From the NCBI RefSeq assembly GCF_019042275.1, contig NZ_JAHQCW010000043.1, forward strand, positions 1 through 48,195: 48,195 nucleotides of DNA. Reading direction: 5' to 3'. The translations under genes were made by a program, and so were the position numbers. Below, one piece after another: positions 41,113-48,176 of the stretch. This DNA is from Diplocloster agilis. Lineage in GTDB: Bacteria > Bacillota > Clostridia > Lachnospirales > Lachnospiraceae. The notes beneath the pieces were generated by a model, which made no database searches, was not told the origin of the DNA, and saw nothing but the letters and a program-made list of their open reading frames with translations. The stretch's first letter is position 1. Each line of letters opens with the position of its first letter.

Positions 41113-41157
41113 TCGCTGACTCGTCAGCGCGGAAAGAGATTTCCGAAAATTGCATAA

Positions 41158-41231
<74 letters not shown>

Positions 41232-41273
41232 TTTTTGTTAAGTATCAAACTTGGCAAATGGTATATACTATGT

Positions 41274-41348
41274 GGTGGGTATAGCGCAGTTGGTTAGCGC
41301 GCCAGATTGTGGCTCTGGAGGCCCAGGGTTCGAATCCCTGTATCCACC
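41274..41348 (+). tRNA. tRNA-His (GTG)
   Basis: Includes the extra G at -1 (41274) facing C73 (41348), the identity mark of tRNA-His. Anticodon arm CCAGA-TTGTGGC-TCTGG with GTG. Confidence 0.94.
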
Positions 41349-41352
41349 TTAA

Positions 41353-41424
41353 TGGGCTATCGCCAAGCGGTAAGGCACAGGACTTTGACTCCTGCATTCG
41401 CTGGTTCGAATCCAGCTAGCCCAG
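41353..41424 (+). tRNA. tRNA-Gln (TTG)
   Basis: Acceptor TGGGCTA/TAGCCCA, anticodon arm CAGGA-CTTTGAC-TCCTG with TTG, T arm CTGG-TTCGAAT-CCAG. Confidence 0.94.
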
Positions 41425-41509
41425 TTTGCAGGGTTGCCGCTTACAGATTGTAAGTTGTGTGTGGTCTGTGCCTTCGCTGGTAAGCCTGTCTGAATTTGAT
41501 AATTGATAT

Positions 41510-41582
41510 GGGGTATTAGCTCAGTTGGTAGAGCACTTGACTTTTAATCAAGTTGTCCGGGGTTCGAATCCCCGATGCCTCA
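41510..41582 (+). tRNA. tRNA-Lys (TTT), likely integration target
   Basis: Acceptor GGGGTAT/ATGCCTC (two wobbles), anticodon arm CTTGA-CTTTTAA-TCAAG with TTT, T arm CCGGGG-TTCGAAT-CCCCG. It is the last gene before the integrase-bearing element, whose attachment core is probably in its 3' half. The window does not reach the other end, so this is unproven. Confidence 0.93.
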
Positions 41583-41595
41583 CTTATGAAAAATG

Positions 41596-41636
41596 GCTGT
41601 GAACACAGTAAGTATGCGGGTTCACAGCTTTTTTAA
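41596..41636 (+). terminator. Terminator of the tRNA cluster
   Basis: GCTGTGAAC (41596-41604), loop, GTTCACAGC (41620-41628), then T6. It lies between tRNA-Lys and the integrase arm sites. Confidence 0.85.
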
Positions 41637-41672
41637 TACCATACAAATAGAACATATATTCGATAAAATCAT

Positions 41673-41720
41673 TGTCGTCAAATTGTCGTCAGAGCCTCCA
41701 TTGTCGTCAAAATGTCGTCA
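41673..41720. repeat. Four TGTCGTCA direct repeats, probable integrase arm sites
   Basis: TGTCGTCA occurs at 41673, 41684, 41702 and 41713: two pairs, each with an 11-bp step, the pairs starting 29 bp apart. They lie between the tRNA and the 3' end of the integrase gene, where the arm-type binding sites of tyrosine integrases are found. Most bases around them are A/T. Confidence 0.7.
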
Positions 41721-41734
41721 AAAAAGCGCCCCTT

Positions 41735-42835
41735 TCAGAGCGCTATACCCATGTCAATTTTTTCTTTTGTTCGCTCTTTTTCCTCATCCAGGTGAGCGTA
41801 TATCCGCATGATCATCTTTTCGTCCGCGTGGCCCATGAGTTGCACTGCTTTTTTGATGCTGATACCAGAATAGTATAGCATCGTGCAATAGTTATGCCGG
41901 AATGTGTGTGATGTCAGCCCGAATATAACCTGATGATTATTATCACCGCCGGCGGCAGCATTCATTTTTTTAACAATGGATGCCCACATTTTATCGTAGC
42001 TGGATTTTGTCATGAGCTGGCCATCGCGTTTCGTAAATAGCTGGAAACCGCAGGTCTTAAGATAATTTTTTAAAGTTGGTATCAGCAGGGTGGGTATATC
42101 CACAGATCTGATTCCACTTTTTGACTTCGCCCTGTTTTCCAATTGTGGATTATTCCCATCAAATACCACGACATTGTTGATATCTATGAGCCGTGTCCGC
42201 AGATTGATATCCGCGCGAGACAAGGCAATGATCTCTTCCCTCCGGAGTCCGCACCCGTATGCGATCATCACATAGGCCCGTTCCTGATCGGTAAAATCTG
42301 CTTTTTTCAAGGCTTCCTTTTCAGCTTCAGTAAGTGCCCGTTTCTGCGATTTTTGTTGTTCTGGCAGCTGTATTTTGGCACATGGGTTGGAGAGGATAAG
42401 CTGGTCCTCGACTGCCGAGTCAAGGATCTGCTTCACCGTCATCACTATTTGCTCACATGTGCGCCGGTGATCTGCCCGATCATTGATCATACCCTGTATA
42501 TCGCTCTTCTGCACCTCGTATACCTTGAGATAACCGACGTCAGGGACGATATGCTTATCTATTATGTTCTCGTACATTTTTCGCGTATTTAGGCCTTTTA
42601 CGGCTTTGTAGGTTCGATACCATTTCCGGGAGTAGTCCGCCATGGTGGTTTCTTTCCGACTAATATATGTACCATGTTCGATCTCGTATTTCATGTTTCG
42701 AACTTTCTTTTCCAGCTCAGCGCTGGTATCGGCATATACTGTGATCCGATCTGGCCGGCCATCTGGTTTATACCCTACCTGCACTTTTGCTTCATAGCGA
42801 CCGTCCGGGCGCTGCTTGTATTTGTTTTTTGGCAT
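41735..42835 (-). CDS. int: Tyrosine site-specific integrase
   Basis: A 366-residue phage/ICE integrase. It has an N-terminal AP2-like arm-binding domain (about 1-60, 'KYKQRPDGRYEAKVQVGYKPDG'), a SAM-like core-binding domain (about 62-160) and the catalytic domain with Arg198 (GLRRE), His310-x-x-Arg313 (SHTFRH), His336 (LMGHAD) and Tyr346 (RIYAHLD). ATG 42835 follows TAAGGAGGATATTAGT; a longer frame to 43126 runs through the RNA-like region and is rejected. It points towards tRNA-Lys, at the left end of the element. No excisionase gene can be picked out. Confidence 0.94.
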   Translation of the reverse strand: MPKNKYKQRPDGRYEAKVQVGYKPDGRPDRITVYADTSAELEKKVRNMKYEIEHGTYISRKETTMADYSRKWYRTYKAVKGLNTRKMYENIIDKHIVPDVGYLKVYEVQKSDIQGMINDRADHRRTCEQIVMTVKQILDSAVEDQLILSNPCAKIQLPEQQKSQKRALTEAEKEALKKADFTDQERAYVMIAYGCGLRREEIIALSRADINLRTRLIDINNVVVFDGNNPQLENRAKSKSGIRSVDIPTLLIPTLKNYLKTCGFQLFTKRDGQLMTKSSYDKMWASIVKKMNAAAGGDNNHQVIFGLTSHTFRHNYCTMLYYSGISIKKAVQLMGHADEKMIMRIYAHLDEEKERTKEKIDMGIAL

Positions 42836-42875
42836 ACTAATATCCTCCTTAAAATTGGGCGCAAAAAATACGCCC

Positions 42876-42905
42876 TTGCCAGGCGCACCCGTCGGATGGT
42901 ATAAT
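42876..42905 (+). promoter_or_regulatory. Plus-strand promoter for the integrase-flanking ncRNA
   Basis: TTGCCA (42876-42881), 18 bp, TATAAT (42900-42905). It points away from the integrase and reads into the structured stretch 42912-43077. Confidence 0.7.
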
Positions 42906-42911
42906 ATGCTT

Positions 42912-43077
42912 GATTGGAGCGATATTACATCCCGGATGCGTCCGGCAGTAGTATCTATGTTAAGCCGTTCGGTGCTGGTAACACCGGACGAGCTAAAATC
43001 CGTAAAGTAGGTTATCGCGAAATAGCGAAAGTCCGAGTTGCGGGAACGGTCTCTGCTGGTGCAGAGGCCGTTTTTAT
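42912..43077 (+). ncRNA. Candidate structured ncRNA antisense to the integrase leader region
   Basis: About 165 bases with a promoter before it and an intrinsic terminator at its end (ACGGTCTCTGC-tggt-GCAGAGGCCGT, then T5; 43046-43075). In between lie clear hairpins: CCGGA-tgcg-TCCGG (42932-42945), CGTTCGGTG-ctggtaa-CACCGGACG (42966-42990), and TCGC-gaaata-GCGA (43015-43028). There is no start with a ribosome site. It is not an RNA class that I can name. It is separated by about 40 bp from the integrase start on the other strand. Confidence 0.6.
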
Positions 43078-43246
43078 TATTTAAGCTTTTTTCCTGTTTC
43101 TTTTCATTAAGTTTTTTCTGCCCCACAACCTATGTTTACCATATTACCGACCTCGGCAAAATGGTTACCAATATACAAAAAGAGCCCTGGAACACAATCC
43201 CAAGACCCTTTTGTGACCGCACAGCAGTCATTCGCTAATTAACCAC

Positions 43247-43275
43247 ATTATAATGGCATGTACGAGTCTTGTCAA
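43247..43275 (-). promoter_or_regulatory. Consensus minus-strand promoter upstream of the integrase
   Basis: On the minus strand TTGACA (43275-43270), 17 bp, TATAAT (43252-43247): a perfect match. It points to the integrase, about 400 bases away, and its transcript would run antisense through the ncRNA at 42912-43077. Confidence 0.75.
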
Positions 43276-43302
43276 CATATTCTTGGTTTTGTTGTGTAAC
43301 GT

Positions 43303-43406
43303 AAAAGACCCCACATTTCTGCAGGGTCTTAATGAATACGGTTTTCAGTTGACTGAAAACATTGTCTTTTATACGGCCGGTAAACGGCTTTGTTTTCGTA
43401 TTCATT
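43303..43406 (-). ncRNA. Candidate second small RNA with three-way-junction fold
   Basis: AATGAATACG (43331-43340) pairs perfectly with CGTATTCATT (43397-43406), enclosing two hairpins: GTTTTCAGT-tg-ACTGAAAAC (43341-43360) and GCCG-gtaaa-CGGC (43377-43388). Directly downstream on the minus strand, AAGACCC/GGGTCTT (43305-43330) plus TTTT is an intrinsic terminator. A minus-strand TATAAT stands at 43418-43413. A 65-codon open frame also spans this DNA, so a coding role is not excluded, but it lacks a good ribosome site. Confidence 0.45.
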
Positions 43407-43461
43407 GTACCCATATTATATTCGATTGTCAAGAAAATAATACTACATATATGGATTTCTT

Positions 43462-43869
43462 TTATAAAAGTATTCCGGCTGTGTGATTAAACCTATCGTC
43501 ATCATCAAAATTATATTCTTCTATGATTTGTTCATGCTTGGCAATGGTTTCCTTAATAAGATTACGGATAGCTTTTTCTGCTTCACAGCCTTTACGGGTT
43601 TCCTCCAGATATACCTCACATAATTGCTCAAAAGTAACAAATGTTATTTCACAATAAGGAGAGTACTCATTGTTTTCACCAGAGAATTGGTAACTGACCG
43701 GAGAATTTCCATATTTTTTCGTGCCTTCACAACATTGGAGATTTAAATACTGTATCCCCCCGGACTCCTTGTCAATGTATAATGAATCATGTGTATTCGT
43801 GCCTACGACACGCTCTGGCCGATTTTTCAAAACCGCTAGGTCTTTAATTTTGATTAATGGGAATAACAT
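43462..43869 (-). CDS. Hypothetical cargo protein of the element
   Basis: A 135-residue acidic soluble protein with no family that I recognise. The N-terminal part is beta-rich ('RPERVVGTNTHDSLYIDKESGGIQYLNLQCCEG'), and the C-terminal half (about 75-125) is a charged helix ('EVYLEETRKGCEAEKAIRNLIKETIAKHEQII'). The ATG is preceded by GCGGAGGCGACGTAAT. AT-rich codon use differs from the chromosomal genes, which fits transfer with the element. It is the first of several minus-strand cargo genes behind the integrase. Confidence 0.7.
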   Translation of the reverse strand: MLFPLIKIKDLAVLKNRPERVVGTNTHDSLYIDKESGGIQYLNLQCCEGTKKYGNSPVSYQFSGENNEYSPYCEITFVTFEQLCEVYLEETRKGCEAEKAIRNLIKETIAKHEQIIEEYNFDDDDRFNHTAGILL

Positions 43870-43914
43870 ATTACGTCGCCTCCGCGAAAATTTTTGTATT
43901 TAATTGTGTCCCAT

Positions 43915-44106
43915 CTAGTCCCAATTGATGGAATCCATGGATACAGTGCCTTCAGATTGGATGCATCTGTCGGCAAATGCAATTGCCTTTAACTCATCAT
44001 TTTCCGGAATGTCTGTAGGAATAAATTTGAGCAGTACATGATAAATTGTTTCAGCGTCAGATTCTGGAATCATATCAATTAGTCCGTGTAACATTTCTTT
44101 ACTCAT
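43915..44106 (-). CDS. Small hypothetical protein, antitoxin-like size
   Basis: A 63-residue acidic helical protein ('MSKEMLHGLIDMIPESDAETIYHVLLKFIP ...'). It resembles the antitoxin-type ORF at 44221-44445 in its 'E/D-D/S-A-E/K' turn and length. ATAGGAGGTATTGAT precedes the ATG. No toxin gene is directly attached, so its function is open. Confidence 0.65.
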   Translation of the reverse strand: MSKEMLHGLIDMIPESDAETIYHVLLKFIPTDIPENDELKAIAFADRCIQSEGTVSMDSINWD

Positions 44107-44220
44107 ATCAATACCTCCTATAATCGTTTATATGCCTGCCCTCTTGGTAAGATATCTTTTATTACTTAGGTATAATTTTATCAAACCGCCAGTGACGAAT
44201 TAATACATCATTGGTGTTAC

Positions 44221-44445
44221 TTATAAGCCGAGTTTTTTTATCAGTTCAGATTGAGATATAGAAGGTTGATAATCAGGATTTCCGGCCTTGTATGCATTCA
44301 TAGCCTCCAACTCCTCGGGATCGGGAATTTCCTCTTCTGCATTATTAAGAATGAAGGTAGCACAGATCAGTTCCCAAACCTTTTTTGCGTCTTCTTCGCT
44401 CATGACAGTGACGGCACCTAAAATTCTTTCTTTTACATTAGACAT
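44221..44445 (-). CDS. Probable antitoxin of the RelE-type pair
   Basis: A 74-residue acidic protein with a helical N-terminal part ('MSNVKERILGAVTVMSEEDAKKVWELICATF') and a C-terminal 'DPEELEAMNAYKAGNPDYQP' tail. Start 44445 is chosen because AAAGGAGTGTGATCAC precedes it. It begins five bases after the toxin stop. Acidic helical proteins with such tails are the usual cognate of RelE toxins in clostridia (inference). Confidence 0.72.
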   Translation of the reverse strand: MSNVKERILGAVTVMSEEDAKKVWELICATFILNNAEEEIPDPEELEAMNAYKAGNPDYQPSISQSELIKKLGL

Positions 44446-44449
44446 GTGA

Positions 44450-44698
44450 TCACACTCCTTTATAAATTTGTCCACGGTTTCCGATTTCTATAATATCTAT
44501 AATAATTCCGTTTACATCAAATAATACTCTAAAATTTCCAACACGGAGTCGGTATCCGTTTGTCCCCTGCAATTTTTTTATATCGCCCTCAAACGGAAGT
44601 TTTCCAATGGCTATTACTAATCTTCTTCTTGTGGGCGTATCTTGTTTCTTTAAAAACTTTTCTGCCTTTTTGGAATATATGATTTGGAACATTTGCAT
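44450..44698 (-). CDS. RelE/ParE-type toxin
   Basis: An 82-residue basic protein of the RelE fold. 'YSKKAEKFLKKQD' at the start, 'KLPFEGDIKKLQG', 'YRLRVGNFRVLFDV' and 'IDIIEIGNRGQIYK' are the family blocks, the last with the C-terminal Arg/Tyr region. RelE toxins cleave mRNA in the ribosomal A site. It stands first of the pair, toxin before antitoxin, after AAAGGAGACA. It starts either at 44698 or at Met3 (44692). The system would favour retention of the element. Confidence 0.85.
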   Translation of the reverse strand: MQMFQIIYSKKAEKFLKKQDTPTRRRLVIAIGKLPFEGDIKKLQGTNGYRLRVGNFRVLFDVNGIIIDIIEIGNRGQIYKGV

Positions 44699-44709
44699 TG
44701 TCTCCTTTA

Positions 44710-45372
44710 TTATCGGACATCGCTCTGGAAGGCAACAGCTTTCCCTAAAATCCGAATAGTGTTTAAAGTTTCTCCAGTGTATATTAATGGTCTGTAGGCG
44801 GGATTTTCCGCTACAAGCTGCAATGTATTATTTTCTCGATTAAAATATGTTCTCTTTAACGTTGCCTCATCTTCTATAATGACAGCGGCGATTTCTCCAT
44901 CATTGACGGAAGGCTGTTCTCTAATAAAAACAATATCGCCATCAAAGATTCGAGCGTTAATCATGCTATCACCCTTAGCCTTTAAGCAGAAGTCAGCCTT
45001 AATGTTTGTTCCAGCTAATATGTATGACTCCCTGTCCTCACTAGCAAAGATAGGTTCTCCACATGCTATTTCGCCTAAAAGAGGGAATTTCTTCAATTCG
45101 ATAGGGTAGAGATTATCATAAGTGTAAATACTGTCCGTATATGATTTATGGGGTATAGAATGGGTTTCTTCCGTCCATCCCATTAAATCACCTGGATTAG
45201 TACCTAGTGCTTTTGCGAACAATTCTATTTTTGATTGCTGCAAATCAACTTGGCCCTTTTCTATCTTGGTAATAGAGGAACGATCAGTATATCCCGTGAG
45301 TTTAGCTAGCGCATCTTGTGACATTCCTTTTTCTTCTCGCAACCGTTTAATATTTTTATATAATTCAAGCAT
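44710..45372 (-). CDS. XRE/S24 self-cleaving repressor (CI-like)
   Basis: A 220-residue lysogeny-type repressor. An N-terminal helix-turn-helix (about 5-60, 'LREEKGMSQDALAKLTGYTDRSSITKIEKG') joins a C-terminal S24 LexA-like peptidase domain with Ser136 (KGDSM) and Lys173 (ATLKR). A likely cleavage site is the Cys-Gly at 104-105 in EIACGEP, where LexA has Ala-Gly. The start 45372 follows CGGAAGGTGGTGTCTGC. It diverges from the Cro-like gene, which shares its operator region. DNA damage through RecA is expected to induce it. Confidence 0.92.
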   Translation of the reverse strand: MLELYKNIKRLREEKGMSQDALAKLTGYTDRSSITKIEKGQVDLQQSKIELFAKALGTNPGDLMGWTEETHSIPHKSYTDSIYTYDNLYPIELKKFPLLGEIACGEPIFASEDRESYILAGTNIKADFCLKAKGDSMINARIFDGDIVFIREQPSVNDGEIAAVIIEDEATLKRTYFNRENNTLQLVAENPAYRPLIYTGETLNTIRILGKAVAFQSDVR

Positions 45373-45444
45373 GCAGACACCACCTTCCGATAAAGTGATA
45401 ATATCATAGAAGTGAAAAAAAATCAACAATTTTGTTAAAAACAG

Positions 45445-45473
45445 TTGACAATTATTCACGGCAGTGCTATAGT
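45445..45473 (+). promoter_or_regulatory. Early rightward promoter with repressor operators
   Basis: TTGACA (45445-45450), 17 bp, TATAGT (45468-45473). GTTGA...TTCAC and its inverted copy GTGAA...TCAAC frame it (45444-45487), overlapping both boxes: a likely CI/Cro operator. The leftward repressor promoter must lie in the AT-rich stretch 45373-45445. Confidence 0.75.
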
Positions 45474-45501
45474 GAATGTAAATCAACAAAGGAGGTGCGA
45501 A

Positions 45502-45753
45502 ATGACCGATGTAATTGCTTTAAAGAAATGCATAGAAGACTCTGGACTTTCAGTGACTTTTGTTGCTGAAAAAGCTGGAATTCTACGAGAAACATTTTAT
45601 AATCGTATGAAAACTGGTGATTTTAAGGGTTCAGAAATTTGTGCATTATCGAGGGTATTAGGTCTTAGCAGAATTGAAAGAGACAAAATTTTTTTTGCCC
45701 CTGATAGTGAATTAAATTCACAAAAACGCGTTTCAAGAAAGGAGGATGCATGA
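45502..45753 (+). CDS. Cro-like helix-turn-helix protein
   Basis: An 83-residue DNA-binding protein ('ALKKCIEDSGLSVTFVAEKAGILRETFYNRMKTGDFKGSEICALSRVLGL') opposite the S24 repressor. It is placed and sized as a Cro. AAAGGAGGTGCGAA precedes ATG 45502. The antirepressor start overlaps its stop by four bases. Confidence 0.85.
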   Translation: MTDVIALKKCIEDSGLSVTFVAEKAGILRETFYNRMKTGDFKGSEICALSRVLGLSRIERDKIFFAPDSELNSQKRVSRKEDA

Positions 45754-46511
45754 ACGAATTAAAAGTAATTGAAAACGAACTTGTCCCAGTATACGAGACA
45801 AGCACAGGAGAAAAAGTTGTATACGGATCAGAACTGCATGATGTTCTGGGAGTAAAAAGCCAATATAGGGATTGGATAAGAAACCGGATATCAGACTGCG
45901 AAGCTATAGAAAATGAGGATTTTGAAGCCGCTAAAATTTTAGCGCCTTCGGGACAGTCAAAAACTGAGCACATCATCAAACTCGACACAGCCAAAGAAAT
46001 GGCAATGCTTGAGCGCAATGAAAAAGGCAAACAGGTGCGCAGATATTTTATCCAGGTGGAAAAGAAATATAAGACCGCCTCTCTAGCCACACAGGAACTA
46101 TCCCCGCAGTTGCAGGTAATGATCAACCTAGAGATTGAGCAGAGGCGGCAGGCAGAAAAACTGGAGCATGTGGAAAACCGGATCGAAAGCATCCGTGAGG
46201 TCGTAGCTATCGATACAACATCATGGCGTGATGATACCGGAAGAATCCTGAGGAAAATAGGAATGGAATGCGGAGACAATAAGTCCTATCAGGATGTAAG
46301 GTCAGAGTCTTACCAGTTATTGGAAAAACGCATGGGAGTGAATGTGAAGCAGAGATTGACCAATAAGCGTAGAAGGATGGCTGATGAAGGCATCTGTAAA
46401 TCCAAAAGGGACAAGCTGAATTACCTCGATGTGATTGCAGATGACAAGAAACTCATTGAGGGGTATACGGCCATCGTAAAAGAATTAGCAATCAAGTACG
46501 GGGTGGCGTAA
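45750..46511 (+). CDS. AntA/AntB antirepressor-like protein with ORF6C-type tail
   Basis: A 253-residue phage-type antirepressor. The N-terminal AntA/AntB domain ('LVPVYETSTGEKVVYGSELHDVLGVKSQYRDWIRNRI') is followed by a coiled region (about 115-150) and an ORF6C-like C-terminal domain ('SYQLLEKRMGVNVKQRL', 'YLDVIADDKKLIEGYTAIVKELA'). Such proteins bind repressors and trigger lytic development. ATGA overlap with the Cro-like gene shows coupled early transcription. Confidence 0.88.
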   Translation: MNELKVIENELVPVYETSTGEKVVYGSELHDVLGVKSQYRDWIRNRISDCEAIENEDFEAAKILAPSGQSKTEHIIKLDTAKEMAMLERNEKGKQVRRYFIQVEKKYKTASLATQELSPQLQVMINLEIEQRRQAEKLEHVENRIESIREVVAIDTTSWRDDTGRILRKIGMECGDNKSYQDVRSESYQLLEKRMGVNVKQRLTNKRRRMADEGICKSKRDKLNYLDVIADDKKLIEGYTAIVKELAIKYGVA

Positions 46512-46514
46512 GAT

Positions 46515-46592
46515 GTGTCCTATAAAACGGACTTATCTATTTCTGTAGCAGAACTTTTAGAAGACAGCAAGGAACAGGAGAAAGGAGCGTGA
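46515..46592 (+). CDS. Possible 25-residue peptide between the antirepressor and next gene
   Basis: GTG 46515 opens a 25-residue frame (MSYKTDLSISVAELLEDSKEQ...) ending just before the next ATG. The sequence looks protein-like but the ribosome site (GGGGTGG, about 10 bases upstream) is poor. It may simply be leader. Confidence 0.3.
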   Translation: MSYKTDLSISVAELLEDSKEQEKGA

Positions 46593-46596
46593 GCAT

Positions 46597-46764
46597 ATGA
46601 AAAAGAAAATTAGTAAGATGACGGAAAAAGAGATTCTCCGCCAGCAGATGGAGCTGTTAGCGGAGAAATCTAATACCTGTGAAGCTGATTGTCTTGCTGG
46701 AATTACAAACAGTATGTTGGATATCTATTCTGTTTTGGAACCCAAGGATTCGAGCGTATTGTAA
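46597..46764 (+). CDS. Small phage-type hypothetical protein
   Basis: A 55-residue protein starting MKKKISKMTEKEILRQQMEL, charged and helical, with two Cys (NTCEADCLAG). AGAAAGGAGCGTGAGCAT gives a strong start. Its last 40 bases overlap the 3' end of a minus-strand gene. Function unknown; phage early genes of this size often modulate host or phage proteins. Confidence 0.68.
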   Translation: MKKKISKMTEKEILRQQMELLAEKSNTCEADCLAGITNSMLDIYSVLEPKDSSVL

Positions 46765-46901
46765 TACTTTTCCAGAAGGTTACATACAGAATCTGATTTG
46801 ATTGCTGATCCTGTTTGTAATTGGTTCATTTTAAGTACTGATTGGGCCTGAATCTGCGCAATAACTATTTCAGTAGCAAGTTCTTTGCTGGTTTTAGACA
46901 T
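46725..46901 (-). CDS. Small phage-type hypothetical protein, antisense tail
   Basis: A 58-residue protein starting MSKTSKELATEIVIAQIQAQ, followed by a helical Leu-rich part. AGAAAGGAGATGTATTTA precedes ATG 46901. It converges on and overlaps the 46597-46764 gene. The opening resembles small phage proteins of Firmicutes in my memory; no function is assigned. Confidence 0.65.
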   Translation of the reverse strand: MSKTSKELATEIVIAQIQAQSVLKMNQLQTGSAIKSDSVCNLLEKYYNTLESLGSKTE

Positions 46902-46994
46902 TAAATACATCTCCTTTCTTTCGTACTCGGCGCGTCACCGCCTGTAAGTAAAGTATAGGAGATAACAGATAAAAAGTAAATATAAGGAGGAACC

Positions 46995-47750
46995 ATGGAC
47001 GAAATAAAAGTATTAGAATACCGAAACATCCGGGTACTAACCACCCAGCAATTAGCAGAAGCCTATGAGGCTGATGCACAGATCATAACGAATAACTTTA
47101 ACCGCAATAAGGAGAGATACCAAGAAGGAAAACACTTTATTGCATTGATCGGGGAAGAAAAAGCAGACTTTATTAACAAAAATCAAAATGATTTTTCTTC
47201 CTTTTGGAAGGCAAAAGCAATTTATCTCTGGACAGAAAAGGGAGCTTTTCTGCACGCAAAATCCTTGAACACCGATAAGGCCTGGGAGGTGTATGACCAC
47301 CTGGTTGACAATTATTTTGAAGCAAAGAAGCCGCTTACGCAACTTGAAATCCTCCAACAATCTGTTGAGGTACTTAACCGCCATGATAGGGAGATCAAGC
47401 AGATCGATACCCGGATGGATAAGTTGGAATACGATATCCCAATGTATGGATCGGAGGCTGACGAACTGTCAAGCCACGTAAAGCGGAAGGGCGTTTCGGT
47501 CCTTGGCGGCAAGCAATCCGAAGCTTATAGGGACACCGAAATCCGGGCAAAAGTTTACCGGGATATATACGACCAGATCAAAAGGGAGTTTGGAATCTAT
47601 GATGACAGCGGGCGGCCAAAGTCATACAAAGCCTTGAAACGGAAGTATATCGCAGATGCCCATGAGTTGATTGATTGTTATGAGGCACCGACATATTTGG
47701 TGGAGTTGATTGAGGCGGCCAATGCCCAAATGCATTTGGGCGTAGCGTAA
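46995..47750 (+). CDS. ORF6N-domain antirepressor-like protein
   Basis: A 251-residue protein with an N-terminal ORF6N-type DNA-binding/antirepressor domain ('VLTTQQLAEAYEADAQIITNNFNRNKERYQEGKHFIAL', residues about 14-51). The coiled-coil middle (about 118-150) and an ORF6C-type C-terminal domain ('YRDTEIRAKVYRDIYDQIKREFGI') follow. It is unlike the first antirepressor at the N terminus but similar at the C terminus, so the element keeps two different ones. AAGGAGGAACC precedes the ATG. Confidence 0.88.
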   Translation: MDEIKVLEYRNIRVLTTQQLAEAYEADAQIITNNFNRNKERYQEGKHFIALIGEEKADFINKNQNDFSSFWKAKAIYLWTEKGAFLHAKSLNTDKAWEVYDHLVDNYFEAKKPLTQLEILQQSVEVLNRHDREIKQIDTRMDKLEYDIPMYGSEADELSSHVKRKGVSVLGGKQSEAYRDTEIRAKVYRDIYDQIKREFGIYDDSGRPKSYKALKRKYIADAHELIDCYEAPTYLVELIEAANAQMHLGVA

Positions 47751-47775
47751 AGATGTAAGAAGGGAGCGTGATCAT

Positions 47776-47967
47776 ATGGAGAAAACAATCTTCCGCCCAT
47801 CAGAGCTGATTGCCATGGGATACGGACGTTGGGAATTAATGTGTGACTGCCGAAGTGAGGGCCAGACATTTGCCACCCAGACTCCTGGCGGACACTGGCG
47901 GATCGATCTTCCAAAATACAAAGCGTTCCGGCTGAAACGAACGCGGGTCAGGAGGCGGGTGGTATGA
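47776..47967 (+). CDS. Small basic phage-type protein
   Basis: A 63-residue protein. The opening MEKTIFRPSELIAMGYGRWEL looks like the helix-turn-helix start of small phage excisionase- or MerR-like proteins. The end is very basic (KRTRVRRRVV). AAGGGAGCGTGATCAT precedes the ATG. The next gene overlaps by four bases. An excisionase-like role is possible but unproven. Confidence 0.65.
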   Translation: MEKTIFRPSELIAMGYGRWELMCDCRSEGQTFATQTPGGHWRIDLPKYKAFRLKRTRVRRRVV

Positions 47968-48137
47968 ATTTTCAGCAAGTAACTATTGATGATTGTAACA
48001 GGATGTATGACCAGCTTGGCAAGGCCGTAGTAATCAACGACGGCAGGGTTCTGGGCTTTGTCCAGTGTCCAGGGATCTGGACGCAGCAGATCGATGCCGG
48101 AGAGTTTGGGAGGCAGGTGTTTTTTCACGCCAGATGA
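47964..48137 (+). CDS. Small hypothetical protein
   Basis: A 57-residue protein (MNFQQVTIDDCNRMYDQLG...) with a beta-rich second half and no family known to me. It overlaps the previous gene by four bases (ATGA) and has GGAGGCGGGTGGT upstream, so it is coupled. It ends 40 bp before the next possible start. Confidence 0.65.
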   Translation: MNFQQVTIDDCNRMYDQLGKAVVINDGRVLGFVQCPGIWTQQIDAGEFGRQVFFHAR

Positions 48138-48176
48138 TCCGGATCATGAGGAAAATTGAAAGGAAGGGCAAAAGGA

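Noticed and set aside
42836-43126. N-terminal extension of the integrase to 43126
   Set aside because: It reads through the structured RNA and terminator and starts at a GTG without a good site; ATG 42835 has TAAGGAGG.
43235-43432. Minus-strand 65-codon frame as a gene
   Set aside because: Weak ribosome site, and the frame coincides with a folded element with an internal terminator; kept only as an alternative.
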